The notes: generated from the sequence alone by a model not told the origin. Shown: positions 19,028-28,382, counted from the stretch's first letter. The stretch: DNA of 64,000 nt from Neolewinella antarctica (GCF_011927835.1 NZ_JAATJH010000002.1:575915-639914), one strand, 5' to 3'. Numbers and translations: made by a program.

Positions 19028-20490
19028 TGAGCACGAAAACACATGTAGTGGTGGTTTGCTTTTTGCTCCTGGCCACTCTACCCGGCACCTGCGTCCGCGC
19101 CCAAAAGAGCATCAGCCTCGCGGAATTACAGGCATTAGCCGCCGATAATGCGCTAGCTGTACTAGTCGCCGATCAGGACTTGCGCAGTGCTGAATTTGAA
19201 TTAACCGCATTCCGGGCCAGCATGAAACCTCGTTTGGATTTAAACGCCAATTTCCCTAATTATTTCCGGACGAGCACCGAAGTGACGCAGAATGACGGTA
19301 CGGTGGCCTTCCGCGAAATAGAATTAAATAATAGTTTCGTCGGCCTTCTCGCCAGCCAGCGGATCGGCGCGACGGGTGGTACGATTAACCTGGAAAGCCG
19401 GCTGCAACGGACGGATAATTTCGTACAGAATTCAAAGAATTATAATGGCTCGCCGGTCCGCCTTTCTTATAGCCAGCCGCTACTCGCATTTAATCCGTGG
19501 AAATGGGATAAAGAGTTGTTGCCGCTGGCGCAGGTGCAAAGTGAGCGGGAAGTGCAAGCTGCCCGCGCCGGAGCCGCCCTCGAAGCCACCGACCGCTTTT
19601 TCGACCTCGTTTCCGCCGACCAGGAGCGCCGCATCGCCGAGACCAACCGATCCGCCAACGCACAACTCTACCGCGTCGCCGAAGAACGCTACGCACTCGG
19701 AAAGATTAACCGCGGCGACGTGGTTCAGCTCCGCCTCGAACTGACGAGCGCCGAGCAAAATTTACTCCGCGCCGAACGACTAGTGGCCGCCGCCTCCGCC
19801 GACATCCAACAACTACTTGGCCGCCCGTACGTCGGTGAATTATTCCGCCCCGAACTACCCACCGCCCGGGTGGCCACGACCATCGACGCCACCGCCGCCG
19901 CCACCCAAATGGTGACCCGCCGCCCGGAAATTTTAGCCGCCCACCAACGCATCCGCCGCGCCGCCCGCGAGGTCGACCGCACGAAAAAGGACTTCGGCCC
20001 GCGCATCGATATTGAGGCCGGCTTTGGCTTTATCCGCAACGACGAAAACTTAGCGCCGATCTACAACGACCCCCAGAACGACCGTACCCTGAGCGTCAAC
20101 CTCGCCCTGCCAATCCTGGACTGGGGACAGCGCCGGGCCCTCACCAAGCAAGCTACCACTAACCAGGATTTGGCCACCGAAATCGCCCGCCGCACCGAAC
20201 TTGATTTGAATACCGAACTCGTACAGTTACTGGAGCAGTGGCAGACCGTCCAGGAAGAACTCCGCCTCGCCTCTGACATCCGCGACCTGGCCGAAGAACG
20301 CTTCGAGATCAGCCGGCAATCGTACGAACTCGGGGCTATACCACTCGCCAATCTTTCGCTCGCCCAACAGTTTCGGGACCAGAATACGCGGGGCTACGCG
20401 GAGACGTTGCGGGCCTACTGGCTGACTTATGCTCGGCTGGCTCGGTTGACGCTTTGGGACTTTATTAATGACAAAGCACTGGGGGGGTAA
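19027..20490 (+). CDS. TolC-family outer-membrane efflux channel
   Basis: A 487-residue outer-membrane protein with a signal peptide ending near VRAQ (about residue 26) and two repeated helical/strand units typical of TolC. The repeats are visible as RVAEERYALGKINRGDVVQLRLELTSAEQ in the first half and LAEERFEISRQSYELGAIPLANLSLAQQ in the second. It would form the exit duct for the ABC transporter encoded downstream. Its start overlaps the adaptor stop codon (TAATGA). Its signal-peptide end is encoded by an exact copy of the 18-base sequence also found at 491-508. Confidence 0.9.
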   Translation: MSTKTHVVVVCFLLLATLPGTCVRAQKSISLAELQALAADNALAVLVADQDLRSAEFELTAFRASMKPRLDLNANFPNYFRTSTEVTQNDGTVAFREIELNNSFVGLLASQRIGATGGTINLESRLQRTDNFVQNSKNYNGSPVRLSYSQPLLAFNPWKWDKELLPLAQVQSEREVQAARAGAALEATDRFFDLVSADQERRIAETNRSANAQLYRVAEERYALGKINRGDVVQLRLELTSAEQNLLRAERLVAAASADIQQLLGRPYVGELFRPELPTARVATTIDATAAATQMVTRRPEILAAHQRIRRAAREVDRTKKDFGPRIDIEAGFGFIRNDENLAPIYNDPQNDRTLSVNLALPILDWGQRRALTKQATTNQDLATEIARRTELDLNTELVQLLEQWQTVQEELRLASDIRDLAEERFEISRQSYELGAIPLANLSLAQQFRDQNTRGYAETLRAYWLTYARLARLTLWDFINDKALGG

Positions 20491-20508
20491 AACACAAGAA
20501 AGGGTTTA

Positions 20509-20629
20509 GCCACAGAAACACAAAAGCACAGAAAAGAGATGGCTGCTCCGCAGCACTGAACTACGCAGAGCATAAGAGACGGAGAAAGTCACCTACCACA
20601 CATTTTCTGTGTTTCTGTGTTTTTTTGGC
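20509..20629. repeat. Inverted-repeat element of the GCCACA...TGTGGC type
   Basis: The arm GCCACAGAAACACAAAAGCAC... (20509-20535) is mirrored by TTTTCTGTGTTTCTGTGTTT... (20603-20629). The ~65-base interior holds a small GCTGCTCCGCAGC hairpin. It lies between the TolC and ATPase genes of the operon. A close relative is at 50626-50713. Confidence 0.75.
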
Positions 20630-20665
20630 CAAAAAAATGCCGCAATAATCTTAAAATTTACGACC

Positions 20666-21331
20666 ATGATAGAATTAAAAAACATATCAAAATCCTACCG
20701 AACCGACACTATCGAAACCCTCGCCTTACAGCACATGACGATGTCAGTACCGTCCGGTGAATTCCTGAGCATCATGGGGCCGTCCGGCTGCGGGAAGTCG
20801 ACCTTACTCAACATCATGGGCCTGATCGATGAACCGACCGAAGGGACGATGACGCTGGCGGGCAAAGAAATTGCCGGCTACAACGGCGCGCAGATGGCGC
20901 GTTTCCGTAACGAGCAACTGGGGTTCATCTTCCAGAGCTTTCACCTCATTAATGACCTTTCGGTGGTGGACAACGTGGAATTACCGCTGCTGTACCGCAA
21001 AGTAGGGGGGAAAGAACGACGCCGATTGGCCTTGGAAGCCTTGGCGCGCGTCGGCCTGAGCAACCGGGCAAAACACTTCCCCAACCAGCTTTCCGGCGGC
21101 CAGAAACAGCGCGTCGCCATCGCCCGCGCCATTGTTGGCCGGCCGAACATCATCCTGGCGGACGAGCCGACGGGTAATCTAGACAGCCAGATGGGTGATG
21201 AGATCATGGAGATTCTACTGAAGCTAAATTCCGAGATCGGGACGACGATCGTGATGGTGACGCACGACGAGCGGATGGCTAAGAAGACGCATCGCTTGGT
21301 GCGGTTATCGGATGGAGAAAGGGTTTCTTGA
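20666..21331 (+). CDS. MacB/LolD-type ABC transporter ATPase
   Basis: A 221-residue ATPase with Walker A GPSGCGKST (about 37-45), the Q-loop in GFIFQSFHLINDLSVVDNVELPL, signature LSGGQKQRVAIARAI and Walker B IILADEPTGNLD followed by the His switch (VMVTHDE). These are the hallmarks of the MacB/LolD/FtsE group, which power mechanotransmission rather than classic import. I start at the ATG at 20666 (MIELKNISKSY), since earlier in-frame codons would translate the upstream inverted repeat. Its partners are the two permeases downstream. Confidence 0.93.
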   Translation: MIELKNISKSYRTDTIETLALQHMTMSVPSGEFLSIMGPSGCGKSTLLNIMGLIDEPTEGTMTLAGKEIAGYNGAQMARFRNEQLGFIFQSFHLINDLSVVDNVELPLLYRKVGGKERRRLALEALARVGLSNRAKHFPNQLSGGQKQRVAIARAIVGRPNIILADEPTGNLDSQMGDEIMEILLKLNSEIGTTIVMVTHDERMAKKTHRLVRLSDGERVS

Positions 21332-21513
21332 TATGCGATTTTGCTGCCGCACGTCTCTTCGTCGCTCCGCTTCTCCTACACATAACACGGTGAGTCATAG
21401 AACACAGCGGCAGTTGAGCGCAGCGAAAGAAACAGCGGTAGCCAAATCGCATATCGCATATCGAGATTCGCATATCGCATATCCTAGAGGTCGCATATCA
21501 AAAAAATCGCATC
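21330..21513. repeat. Inverted repeat plus CGCATATC tandem copies inside the operon
   Basis: GATATGCGATTTTGCTGCCGC (21330-21350) is mirrored at 21435-21455 with two mismatches. From 21448 on there are five CGCATATC units plus a partial sixth, some overlapping. The element fills the gap between the ATPase gene, whose stop codon it touches, and the first permease gene. Confidence 0.7.
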
Positions 21514-21532
21514 AGTAACAACTAAAACAATC

Positions 21533-22867
21533 ATGTTTAAAAACTACCTGCTACTCTCCCTAAAGGTCCTGAAGCGCAAGCCATTTTATACTTTCATTAG
21601 CCTGTTCGGGATAAGCTTTACTTTAATGATTTTGATGCTGGTAACGTCAATGGGTAACGCCATGCTGGGGTCGAATAAGCCAATGACGGACATGCACCGT
21701 ATGGTTTTCATGCCTACCGTAGAGCGGTTCACGCCTTTTTACGACACCCTCACGGTGGTGGACTCAATCGTCATGACTTCCGGCGAAATGCGCTACGACA
21801 CGACGTACGAGACGAACGAAAGGGGTAGAATGGTGACTAACGGACCGGGAAGTTTCCATTTTTTAGATAATAATTTACGTGACCTGGAAGACGTAGAATC
21901 TTACTCTTTTATCAATAGTAATAACCACGCGGACACTTACCTGGACGGGCGCAAAGTGAGTATGTCCACCTACTACGTCGATGCGGATTACTTTAGGGTC
22001 TTTGATTTTAATTTCCTGTACGGTTTGCCATTTGGTCAAGCTGCTATCGATGAGGCGAGCAAGGTAATCGTCATGACGGACAAGGCGGCGAAGAATTATT
22101 TTGGGGAGGCTTCGGCAGCCGTGATTGATCGGGAAGTGGAGATCGGGCGGGAAAAATTCAGGGTGGTAGGAATTGTTGCCAGGCCGCTGGTAGAAAACGA
22201 GGCTACCGGAGGAGACGTGCTGTTACCCTACACGACTATTGATAATAAGGAGCTAGCGAGTACAACACTGGGCGGGGGATTCCTTGCCGTGTTCAAAGCG
22301 GTAAGCCCGGAGAAAAGAACCTCGGTCATCGACCAGCTAGCGTTTTACGCGGACAATTTTTCCATGCCCCCGGATCAGGATTTTGAGAAACTGGGCTTAG
22401 ACGCATCAACTTACCTGGAGCTCTTCGCGGACAGAATGGTGCCTGGCGACAGCCAAAATACTGACCCGTCGGTGTGGACGGTCTTCGGGCCGATCGCCGT
22501 GCTGCTCGTCCTCTTTCTGGTTCTCCCGCTCATCAATCTGATTAACCTGAACATCAGTCGGGTATTCGAAAGAAAATCGGAAATAGCCGTCCGTAAAGCG
22601 TTCGGGGCGGACAGTAAAAATATCCTGTACCAATTCGTCTTGGAAAACCTCGTCATCACCTTCATTGGTGGGCTGATTGGTTTGATACTGGCCTTCCTGA
22701 TCATACAGTACGTGAACGCTAACGACCTTCTGGGAATCACCCGGCTGGCCTTTTCATTTAAGGTATTTCTTTACTTTTTGATCGTCATTTTACTCTTCGG
22801 GCTGGTCTCCGGAATTCTACCGGCCTACCGCATGAGCCGCACCAACATCGGGGAAGCCCTCCGCTAA
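21533..22867 (+). CDS. ABC transporter permease, MacB/FtsX type (first subunit)
   Basis: A 444-residue permease: an N-terminal membrane helix (about 19-40), a periplasmic domain of about 240 residues (MacB_PCD type) and three C-terminal helices of the FtsX domain (about 325-345, 365-390, 410-435). It ends PAYRMSRTNIGEALR, the typical coupling tail. It pairs with the ATPase and the second permease to drive export of an unknown compound or peptide across the envelope through the adaptor and TolC-like channel. It is separated from the second permease by 11 bases. Confidence 0.88.
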   Translation: MFKNYLLLSLKVLKRKPFYTFISLFGISFTLMILMLVTSMGNAMLGSNKPMTDMHRMVFMPTVERFTPFYDTLTVVDSIVMTSGEMRYDTTYETNERGRMVTNGPGSFHFLDNNLRDLEDVESYSFINSNNHADTYLDGRKVSMSTYYVDADYFRVFDFNFLYGLPFGQAAIDEASKVIVMTDKAAKNYFGEASAAVIDREVEIGREKFRVVGIVARPLVENEATGGDVLLPYTTIDNKELASTTLGGGFLAVFKAVSPEKRTSVIDQLAFYADNFSMPPDQDFEKLGLDASTYLELFADRMVPGDSQNTDPSVWTVFGPIAVLLVLFLVLPLINLINLNISRVFERKSEIAVRKAFGADSKNILYQFVLENLVITFIGGLIGLILAFLIIQYVNANDLLGITRLAFSFKVFLYFLIVILLFGLVSGILPAYRMSRTNIGEALR

Positions 22868-22878
22868 AATAATAAATC

Positions 22879-24057
22879 ATGATTACGCACTTAGTACGGT
22901 TAATGTGGAACAAGCGGCGTGCAAATGCCCTGATTCTGCTGGAGATACTCCTGGCTTTTTTGGTCCTGTTCGGCGTGTACGCCTTCGGGTTTTATAACCT
23001 GGATCGCTTCAGTTCCCCGCTGGGGTTCTCTTACGAAAACAGTGTCGGTCTGCGCTTAAATTTACCCGAGGATATGGATTCCGCCAGCACGGTATCAATG
23101 CAAAAACGAATTCGGGATGAAATCTTGCTCGTGTCGGGCGTGGAGCAGGCCACCTTTATCGGTAGCATCAATCCCTTTAGTGGAAATATGTATTTCAACG
23201 GAAATGACGACAACGGATATGAACTAAGAACACAGGGCTTTTTTGCCGATGAGCACTTCGCCGAAACCATGAATCTTGAATTGAGGGAAGGACGCTGGTT
23301 CGACGAAACGGACGTCACGTCCAAGTATATTCCCGTCCTCGTGAACGGAGCTTTGATGGATGAATTTTACCCCGCCGCGAACTCACTGGTCGACTCTATT
23401 CTCATTATCGAGGGGGAAAAGAAAATTATTGGCGTGGTGGAAAATTTTAAATACAGAAGTAATTTCTCCGAAAACGCACCACTCACTTTTTTTCCAACAC
23501 GCAGCCGGGACGTCACTAAATACCCTTTTCAGATGATGATCATCCGAGCGTCCAGCGGCCGGACGGCAGCCATCGAAGAGCCGATCTACAACTTGGTCCG
23601 CGACATCACCAAAAACACGGACGTAGTTATCTGGAACATGGCGGACGATCGAATTAAAGCTAATAAGCCGGTGGTAGTTCCGCTGGTCGTCCTCACGTTA
23701 ATCTCCACCTTTCTACTCATTAACATCGCCCTCGGTCTCTTCGGCGTGCTCTTCACCCAAATTAACCGCCGCCGCGCCGAGATCGGGCTGCGTAAAGCAA
23801 TGGGCGCTACGCCGGCGCAGATTACCACCCAGTTCGTTTTGGAAGTTCTGCTCGTCGCTACGGCCGCTCTTCTACTGGGCGTATTCTTCGCCGTTCAGGT
23901 GCCTATCTTGGAATTGACCTCCATACCGGCTAAATTTTTCTATTTCGGTATCGTGGCGGCCATCATAACCATCCTACTCATCGTCTTCCTCTGCGCATCC
24001 ATCCCCAGCCGGCAGGCAGCTGGTTTACAGCCGGCAGACGTGCTGCACGAAGATTGA
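22879..24057 (+). CDS. ABC transporter permease, MacB/FtsX type (second subunit)
   Basis: A 392-residue permease with the same plan as its neighbour: N-terminal helix (about 15-35), periplasmic domain, and three C-terminal helices carrying the FtsX motif NRRRAEIGLRKAMGATPAQITTQFVLEVLL. It ends PSRQAAGLQPADVLHED. The two permeases differ clearly, so the transporter is a heterodimer rather than a MacB homodimer. Confidence 0.88.
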   Translation: MITHLVRLMWNKRRANALILLEILLAFLVLFGVYAFGFYNLDRFSSPLGFSYENSVGLRLNLPEDMDSASTVSMQKRIRDEILLVSGVEQATFIGSINPFSGNMYFNGNDDNGYELRTQGFFADEHFAETMNLELREGRWFDETDVTSKYIPVLVNGALMDEFYPAANSLVDSILIIEGEKKIIGVVENFKYRSNFSENAPLTFFPTRSRDVTKYPFQMMIIRASSGRTAAIEEPIYNLVRDITKNTDVVIWNMADDRIKANKPVVVPLVVLTLISTFLLINIALGLFGVLFTQINRRRAEIGLRKAMGATPAQITTQFVLEVLLVATAALLLGVFFAVQVPILELTSIPAKFFYFGIVAAIITILLIVFLCASIPSRQAAGLQPADVLHED

Positions 24058-24105
24058 TTGATCACTGCTGTGCAACCATCCCTTTAACCACCCGTACTTA
24101 CTACT

Positions 24106-24495
24106 ATGAAATACTTACTTATCCTTCCCCTGTTATTCGCCACGCTTGCAGCTTCGGCGCAGATAAAAACCACGGTCGTCACCGAAACCGAGACGAAAAA
24201 GAATTACAGCTTCAACGTGTCCGTCTCCAGAGATCAGGCTCCTTTGCTCGTCGCTGCCTACGCGAAAATTAGCGGAAGCGACGTTATTGATGGATTTCGC
24301 GGTGACCTGGAAACAACCACCGAAGACGGTATTCTGATTGCGCTCGATAATAAGTCAAGAGAACTTTCCATTGACTACGCAGGGCTGGTTCCGGAAACAA
24401 TTACCAGGGCTGAAGCCATGGCCGCCACCGTGCGGGAATACCTGGACTCAGAAGAAACGCCCACACCACCCACGCCGAACGACGGCAACGAGTAG
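24106..24495 (+). CDS. Small secreted protein of unknown function in the efflux/two-component cluster
   Basis: A 129-residue protein with a signal peptide (MKYLLILPLLFATLAASAQ) and a mature part of about 110 residues ending in a Pro/Thr-rich acidic tail (EETPTPPTPNDGNE). No cysteines or recognisable domain. It sits between the second permease and the response regulator gene on the same strand, 48 and 19 bases away. A periplasmic accessory or sensor role is possible from position alone. Confidence 0.65.
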   Translation: MKYLLILPLLFATLAASAQIKTTVVTETETKKNYSFNVSVSRDQAPLLVAAYAKISGSDVIDGFRGDLETTTEDGILIALDNKSRELSIDYAGLVPETITRAEAMAATVREYLDSEETPTPPTPNDGNE

Positions 24496-24514
24496 ACCTG
24501 TTTTACCGGTAACC

Positions 24515-25873
24515 ATGAAGCACACCATTCTAATCATTGAGGACGATACCATCGTGGCCAAAAGCCTCGAACTGCTGCTGAAACGGGCGGGCTACGCGGT
24601 CCGGTCCGTCACCCGTATGACGGAGGCGCTGCCGGCGGTGAACGACTGCCGGCCGTCGCTGGTGTTGCTCGATATGAATTTTACCATCGATACGAGTGGG
24701 AAAGACGGTATGAAAATACTTGGACAGATCCTGGCCGAGCAACCGCAGCTACCGATTATTTTGATGACGGGTTGGGCGACCGTCCAGCTCGCCGTCGAGG
24801 GCATGAAGGCCGGCGCGCGCGATTTTATCGCCAAGCCGTGGGATAATAAGGAGTTGTTGAACGCCGTTGCCACGCAAGTTGAGCAAGCGAGTATGGCATT
24901 TGGCGCGGTCGCGGGTGCCAGCCAGGTTGGAAAGGAGCAAAATCCATTCGGCGGCATCATCGGTTCTTCCCCGAACCTAGAAACCATCCTCGACCAAGCC
25001 GCCCGCGTAGCCCCTACGCAAGCTTCCGTCCTCATCACCGGTGAAAGTGGCACGGGGAAGGAACTCGTCGCCGAAGCCATCCACGCAGCCAGCCTCCGGG
25101 CGAAGGGACCGTTCGTAGCCGTCAATCTCGGCGGCGTCCCCCCAAGTTTATTCGAAAGCGAACTCTTCGGCCACAAAGCCGGCGCCTTTACCGACGCGAA
25201 AACTGACCGCAAAGGTCACTTCGAACTCGCGGAAGACGGAACTTTGTTCCTCGACGAAATCGGCGACCTCGATCTCGCCGCCCAGGTCAAACTTCTCCGC
25301 GTCCTGCAGGAACGCCAGTACCAAAGACTTGGCGACAGCAAAATCCGCAAAACCAACGTTCGCATTCTCTCCGCCACCAGTCGTAACCTCCACTCAATGA
25401 CCGCCGCCGGTACCTTCCGGGAGGACCTCCTCTACCGCATAAATTTAATTCACCTTCCACTACCGCCCCTCCGCGACCGCCCCGCCGACATCCCGGGCTT
25501 AGCCGAGCACTTCCTGGCCAGTGCACGTCGCCGCTACGACCGGCCGGAACTTACCTGGAGCAAGGACGCGCTGGGTTGGCTACGCAAACAGTCCTTCCCG
25601 GGTAACATCCGCCAACTTCAGAACCTGGTCGAAAGGGTCGCTATCCTCACCCATGAGCCTCGTTTACAGGTTCTCCACCTTGAAGCGCACTACCGAAAGA
25701 AACAAGCCGAATCCTTAACTCCGAGCGGCGTGACGCTGGCGGAAATGGAAGTCAGAATGATCGAGGGCGCGCTGGGGCGTAATGGCAACGAAATCGCAGC
25801 CACGGCCCGGGAACTAGGGCTGACGCGGGCGGCGCTGTACCGGCGGATTGAGAAGTTTAGGATCAAACAGTAG
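24515..25873 (+). CDS. NtrC-class sigma-54-dependent response regulator
   Basis: A 452-residue activator with three parts: a receiver domain (about 1-125; acidic pocket E9/D10/D11, phospho-acceptor D53 in LLDMNF, K106 in IAKPWD), an AAA+ domain (Walker A GESGTGKE; sigma-54 contact loop reads GAFTDA rather than GAFTGA; Walker B FLDEIGDL) and a C-terminal Fis-type HTH (GNEIAATARELGLTRAALYRRI). I start at the ATG at 24515, where the receiver domain begins. GAFTDA is, as I recall, a common variant in Bacteroidota. Its likely target is the sigma-54 promoter at 17753-17768. Confidence 0.93.
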   Translation: MKHTILIIEDDTIVAKSLELLLKRAGYAVRSVTRMTEALPAVNDCRPSLVLLDMNFTIDTSGKDGMKILGQILAEQPQLPIILMTGWATVQLAVEGMKAGARDFIAKPWDNKELLNAVATQVEQASMAFGAVAGASQVGKEQNPFGGIIGSSPNLETILDQAARVAPTQASVLITGESGTGKELVAEAIHAASLRAKGPFVAVNLGGVPPSLFESELFGHKAGAFTDAKTDRKGHFELAEDGTLFLDEIGDLDLAAQVKLLRVLQERQYQRLGDSKIRKTNVRILSATSRNLHSMTAAGTFREDLLYRINLIHLPLPPLRDRPADIPGLAEHFLASARRRYDRPELTWSKDALGWLRKQSFPGNIRQLQNLVERVAILTHEPRLQVLHLEAHYRKKQAESLTPSGVTLAEMEVRMIEGALGRNGNEIAATARELGLTRAALYRRIEKFRIKQ

Positions 25874-25902
25874 TACCTTAATTTTACCATACGCTACACT
25901 CC

Positions 25903-27219
25903 TTGTCCTCCGCCAATAAATACATCACCTACCTTCTCGTGCTCCACCTAGCCTGCGGCGGGCTAGCCTACCGCGCCTTTCTGGAAAACCCGTACCTAAT
26001 TTTCGCGGCGGAAGCGCTACTGCTAGTCTCCGTCTACGTAGCCTTCCGGATCTTCCGCTCGATCATCGCGCCGGTAAAACTCCTCAGCCAGGGGGCGGCG
26101 GCGCTGGAGGATGGTGACTTTTCCGTCAAGTTGCTGCCCACCGGGAGTCGGGAAATGGACGGAGTGGTGAACGTCTACAACAGCATGATCGATCAATTGC
26201 GGAGCGAGCGGGTCAGTGGCAAACAGCGCGAAGAGTTCCTGCAGCAACTAATCGAAGCGACGGAAATCGGGATCATTACCCTGGACTTTGACGGTGAAGT
26301 CGCAAAGCTGAACGGCTGGATGGAGCAAAAATGTATCGATGCAGCCTTCCGCACCGCCGTCCTCCAACCCGCCCTGCACCTGTCCCGACTTAGTCGGGAC
26401 CCCAAAAATGGCCGCAACAAATCCACCACCTTCGTCCTGCCCGGACCGGACGGCCGCCGCTATCACGTTGAAAAATCTACCTTTATCGACCGGGGTTTCG
26501 AACGAGGCTTCCTAATCCTGCAGGACGTCACGGCCGAACTACTCGCCGCCGAAAAAGAAGCCTACGGCAAGGTGATCCGCATGATGGCCCACGAAGTAAA
26601 CAACTCCAACGGCGCCGTGGTGAGTATCATGACCACGCTCCTGGAAGCCGCCCGCGAAACCGACCCAGCACTGGCGGCCCTGACGACGGATTACCTCCCC
26701 GCAGCCATCAACCGGGCGGACAACATGACGGCCTTCATCCATAATTTTGCGCGCGTCGTCCGGCTGCCGCGTCCGCAGCGCAAGCTTACCGAGCTGAACG
26801 ATTTGCTGCGCCGCACCGGAAAGGTGATGGTGGCCACGCTCGCGGAGGAAGATATCGACCTTGTATTCGCGTTGGCTCCCGGAAAAATCAGCCTGCGCCT
26901 CGATGACGCCCAGATCGAGCAAGTCGTCATCAACGCGCTGACGAACGCCCGCCAGAGTATCGAACGGGGCGGTCAGATCACCATCACTTCCACCACTAAT
27001 CCTCCGGGTTTCACGATTACGGACGACGGTGCCGGCATCGCCGCCGAGCACGCCGAGCAGCTCTTTACGCCCTTTTTCAGCACGAAACCGACCGGGCAGG
27101 GCATCGGCCTGACGCTGGCCCGGGAAATTCTGGAAGCGCACGGCGCGCGGTACTCCTTAGTTACCGGCCCGGACGAGCGGACGCGGTTTCGGGTGACGTT
27201 TCCTACGCTTCATCAGTAA
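25903..27219 (+). CDS. NtrY-like sensor histidine kinase
   Basis: A 438-residue kinase with two N-terminal membrane helices (about 8-28 and 32-50) and almost no periplasmic loop, a HAMP-like linker, a PAS-like region (about 105-210), the H-box MMAHEVNNSNG, and HATPase motifs (N-box QVVINALTNARQS, ITDDGAGI, TPFFSTKPTGQGIGLTLAREILEAHG). It should phosphorylate the regulator encoded 29 bases upstream. The start is a TTG at 25903; no ATG fits before the first helix. A palindromic repeat (26382-26400) is translated within the PAS-like region as part of LSRLSRDP. Confidence 0.9.
   Translation: MSSANKYITYLLVLHLACGGLAYRAFLENPYLIFAAEALLLVSVYVAFRIFRSIIAPVKLLSQGAAALEDGDFSVKLLPTGSREMDGVVNVYNSMIDQLRSERVSGKQREEFLQQLIEATEIGIITLDFDGEVAKLNGWMEQKCIDAAFRTAVLQPALHLSRLSRDPKNGRNKSTTFVLPGPDGRRYHVEKSTFIDRGFERGFLILQDVTAELLAAEKEAYGKVIRMMAHEVNNSNGAVVSIMTTLLEAARETDPALAALTTDYLPAAINRADNMTAFIHNFARVVRLPRPQRKLTELNDLLRRTGKVMVATLAEEDIDLVFALAPGKISLRLDDAQIEQVVINALTNARQSIERGGQITITSTTNPPGFTITDDGAGIAAEHAEQLFTPFFSTKPTGQGIGLTLAREILEAHGARYSLVTGPDERTRFRVTFPTLHQ
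26382..26400. repeat. Palindrome GTCCCGACTTAGTCGGGAC inside the kinase gene
   Basis: Near-perfect 19-base palindrome (odd centre) in frame in the PAS-like region of the histidine kinase. It is a relative of the one at 12854-12872. Confidence 0.75.
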
Positions 27220-27224
27220 CTAAC

Positions 27225-28382
27225 TCACTTGCTGGCGGCGGCCAGGGCGGCGGTCAACGCCGACATCTCCTCGGCGACGTTGTACACGTTCGGCGACACT
27301 CGCACGGAATCCCCCCGGTAGCTCAACATCAGGCCCCGGGCTTCGACTTCCCGCGCGAACCGGTCGGCGTCGATCGAGTCGGGTAGGGCGAGACCAACCA
27401 GGTGGTGGGCGCGGTCTTTCTTGAGTGCCACGTCTAATTCTTGCAGTTGGGGCGCAATTCCCGCCCACAATCCCGCACAGTGCGCCTGAACCACCTCCGG
27501 AGAGATGGCGACGACCTGCTGCAAAGCCGCCACCTGCATCGGCGCCATGATGAAGTTGGAGTGTTCGCCGACCGAGTAGCGACCGGCCAGGGCGCGGTAA
27601 TCGCTGCGGTAGTTGACGAGGTTGCGGAAGTCATCGCTGCCCGCCCGGTTGATCCAGTTTTCTTCGATGGGTTTGCCACCGTCCATCCGTTCGCCTAAGT
27701 ACGCGTAACCGCAGCCGTACGGACCCATCAGCCATTTGTAGCCGCCGGCCACGAGGGCGTCCGGGCGAATTTTCTGCACGTCAAAAGGGTAGGCACCGAG
27801 CGACTGGGTGGCATCGACGATCAGCCACGCGTCGACTTCGTCGGTGCGTCTGCGGATGGCTGCGAGGTCGTAGAGCGTGCCGTCCGCCCAGTGGAGGTGG
27901 GCGATGGCGACGGCGGCGGTGTGCTCGTCGATGGCTGCGAGTACCCGGTCGGACCAAGTACCGCCGGCGTCGGCCGCGGGGCGCTTGACGATACGTAGCT
28001 CTGCTTCTTTTTCTTTGCAGAGCACGTCCCACGAATAGTAGTTGCTGGGGAATTGCGCCTCGACGACGATCACGTTTTGGCCTTTGCGTAAGGGAAGGTT
28101 TTTGGCGACCGTCGCAACCCCGTAGCTGGCCGAGGACGTCATGGCGATGCGGCCTGACTCCGGACAGTTAATTAGGCGGGCAAAAAGGTTCTTAATGTCC
28201 TCGACGTCGCCAAAAAATTTATCGACGGGCATCCCCGGGTGCGCTTCCCGCCACCAGAGCGCGTGGCGGGCGGCGGCGGCCACGGCTTTCAGTTGTGGCG
28301 CGCGGCTGGCACCGTTCAGGTAGCCGGCGACGGCTTTTTCGGGGAAGAGATCGCGGTAGCGGTTGGTGGTCGGGTGCGTCAT
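27225..28382 (-). CDS. Class V aminotransferase (cysteine desulfurase-like fold)
   Basis: A 385-residue PLP enzyme. The PLP-lysine lies in VAGGYKWLMGPYGCGYAYLG (about residues 213-232), preceded by the LIVDATQSLGAYPFD segment with the PLP-pyridine Asp and Gln. The fold matches SufS/isopenicillin-N-epimerase-like members, but the mobile-loop cysteine of true desulfurases is not evident. The substrate is therefore open; an amino-acid aminotransferase, epimerase or lyase are all possible. Converges with the kinase gene 5 bases away. Confidence 0.85.
   Translation of the reverse strand: MTHPTTNRYRDLFPEKAVAGYLNGASRAPQLKAVAAAARHALWWREAHPGMPVDKFFGDVEDIKNLFARLINCPESGRIAMTSSASYGVATVAKNLPLRKGQNVIVVEAQFPSNYYSWDVLCKEKEAELRIVKRPAADAGGTWSDRVLAAIDEHTAAVAIAHLHWADGTLYDLAAIRRRTDEVDAWLIVDATQSLGAYPFDVQKIRPDALVAGGYKWLMGPYGCGYAYLGERMDGGKPIEENWINRAGSDDFRNLVNYRSDYRALAGRYSVGEHSNFIMAPMQVAALQQVVAISPEVVQAHCAGLWAGIAPQLQELDVALKKDRAHHLVGLALPDSIDADRFAREVEARGLMLSYRGDSVRVSPNVYNVAEEMSALTAALAAASK

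Noticed and set aside
20626-20640. TGGCCAAAAAAATGC as an internal sigma-54 promoter before the ATPase gene
   Set aside because: Only the GG-N10-GC core fits; the motif arises where the inverted-repeat arm meets an A-run. Kept only as a remark.
21448-21513. CGCATATC units as a CRISPR array
   Set aside because: Repeats are 8 bases long with variable, very short spacing and partly overlap; no cas genes are near.
24032-24047. CGGCAGACGTGCTGCA as a sigma-54 promoter before the small secreted protein gene
   Set aside because: It lies in the conserved coding end of the permease (PADVLHED) and fits only GGCA/TGCA; too weak.
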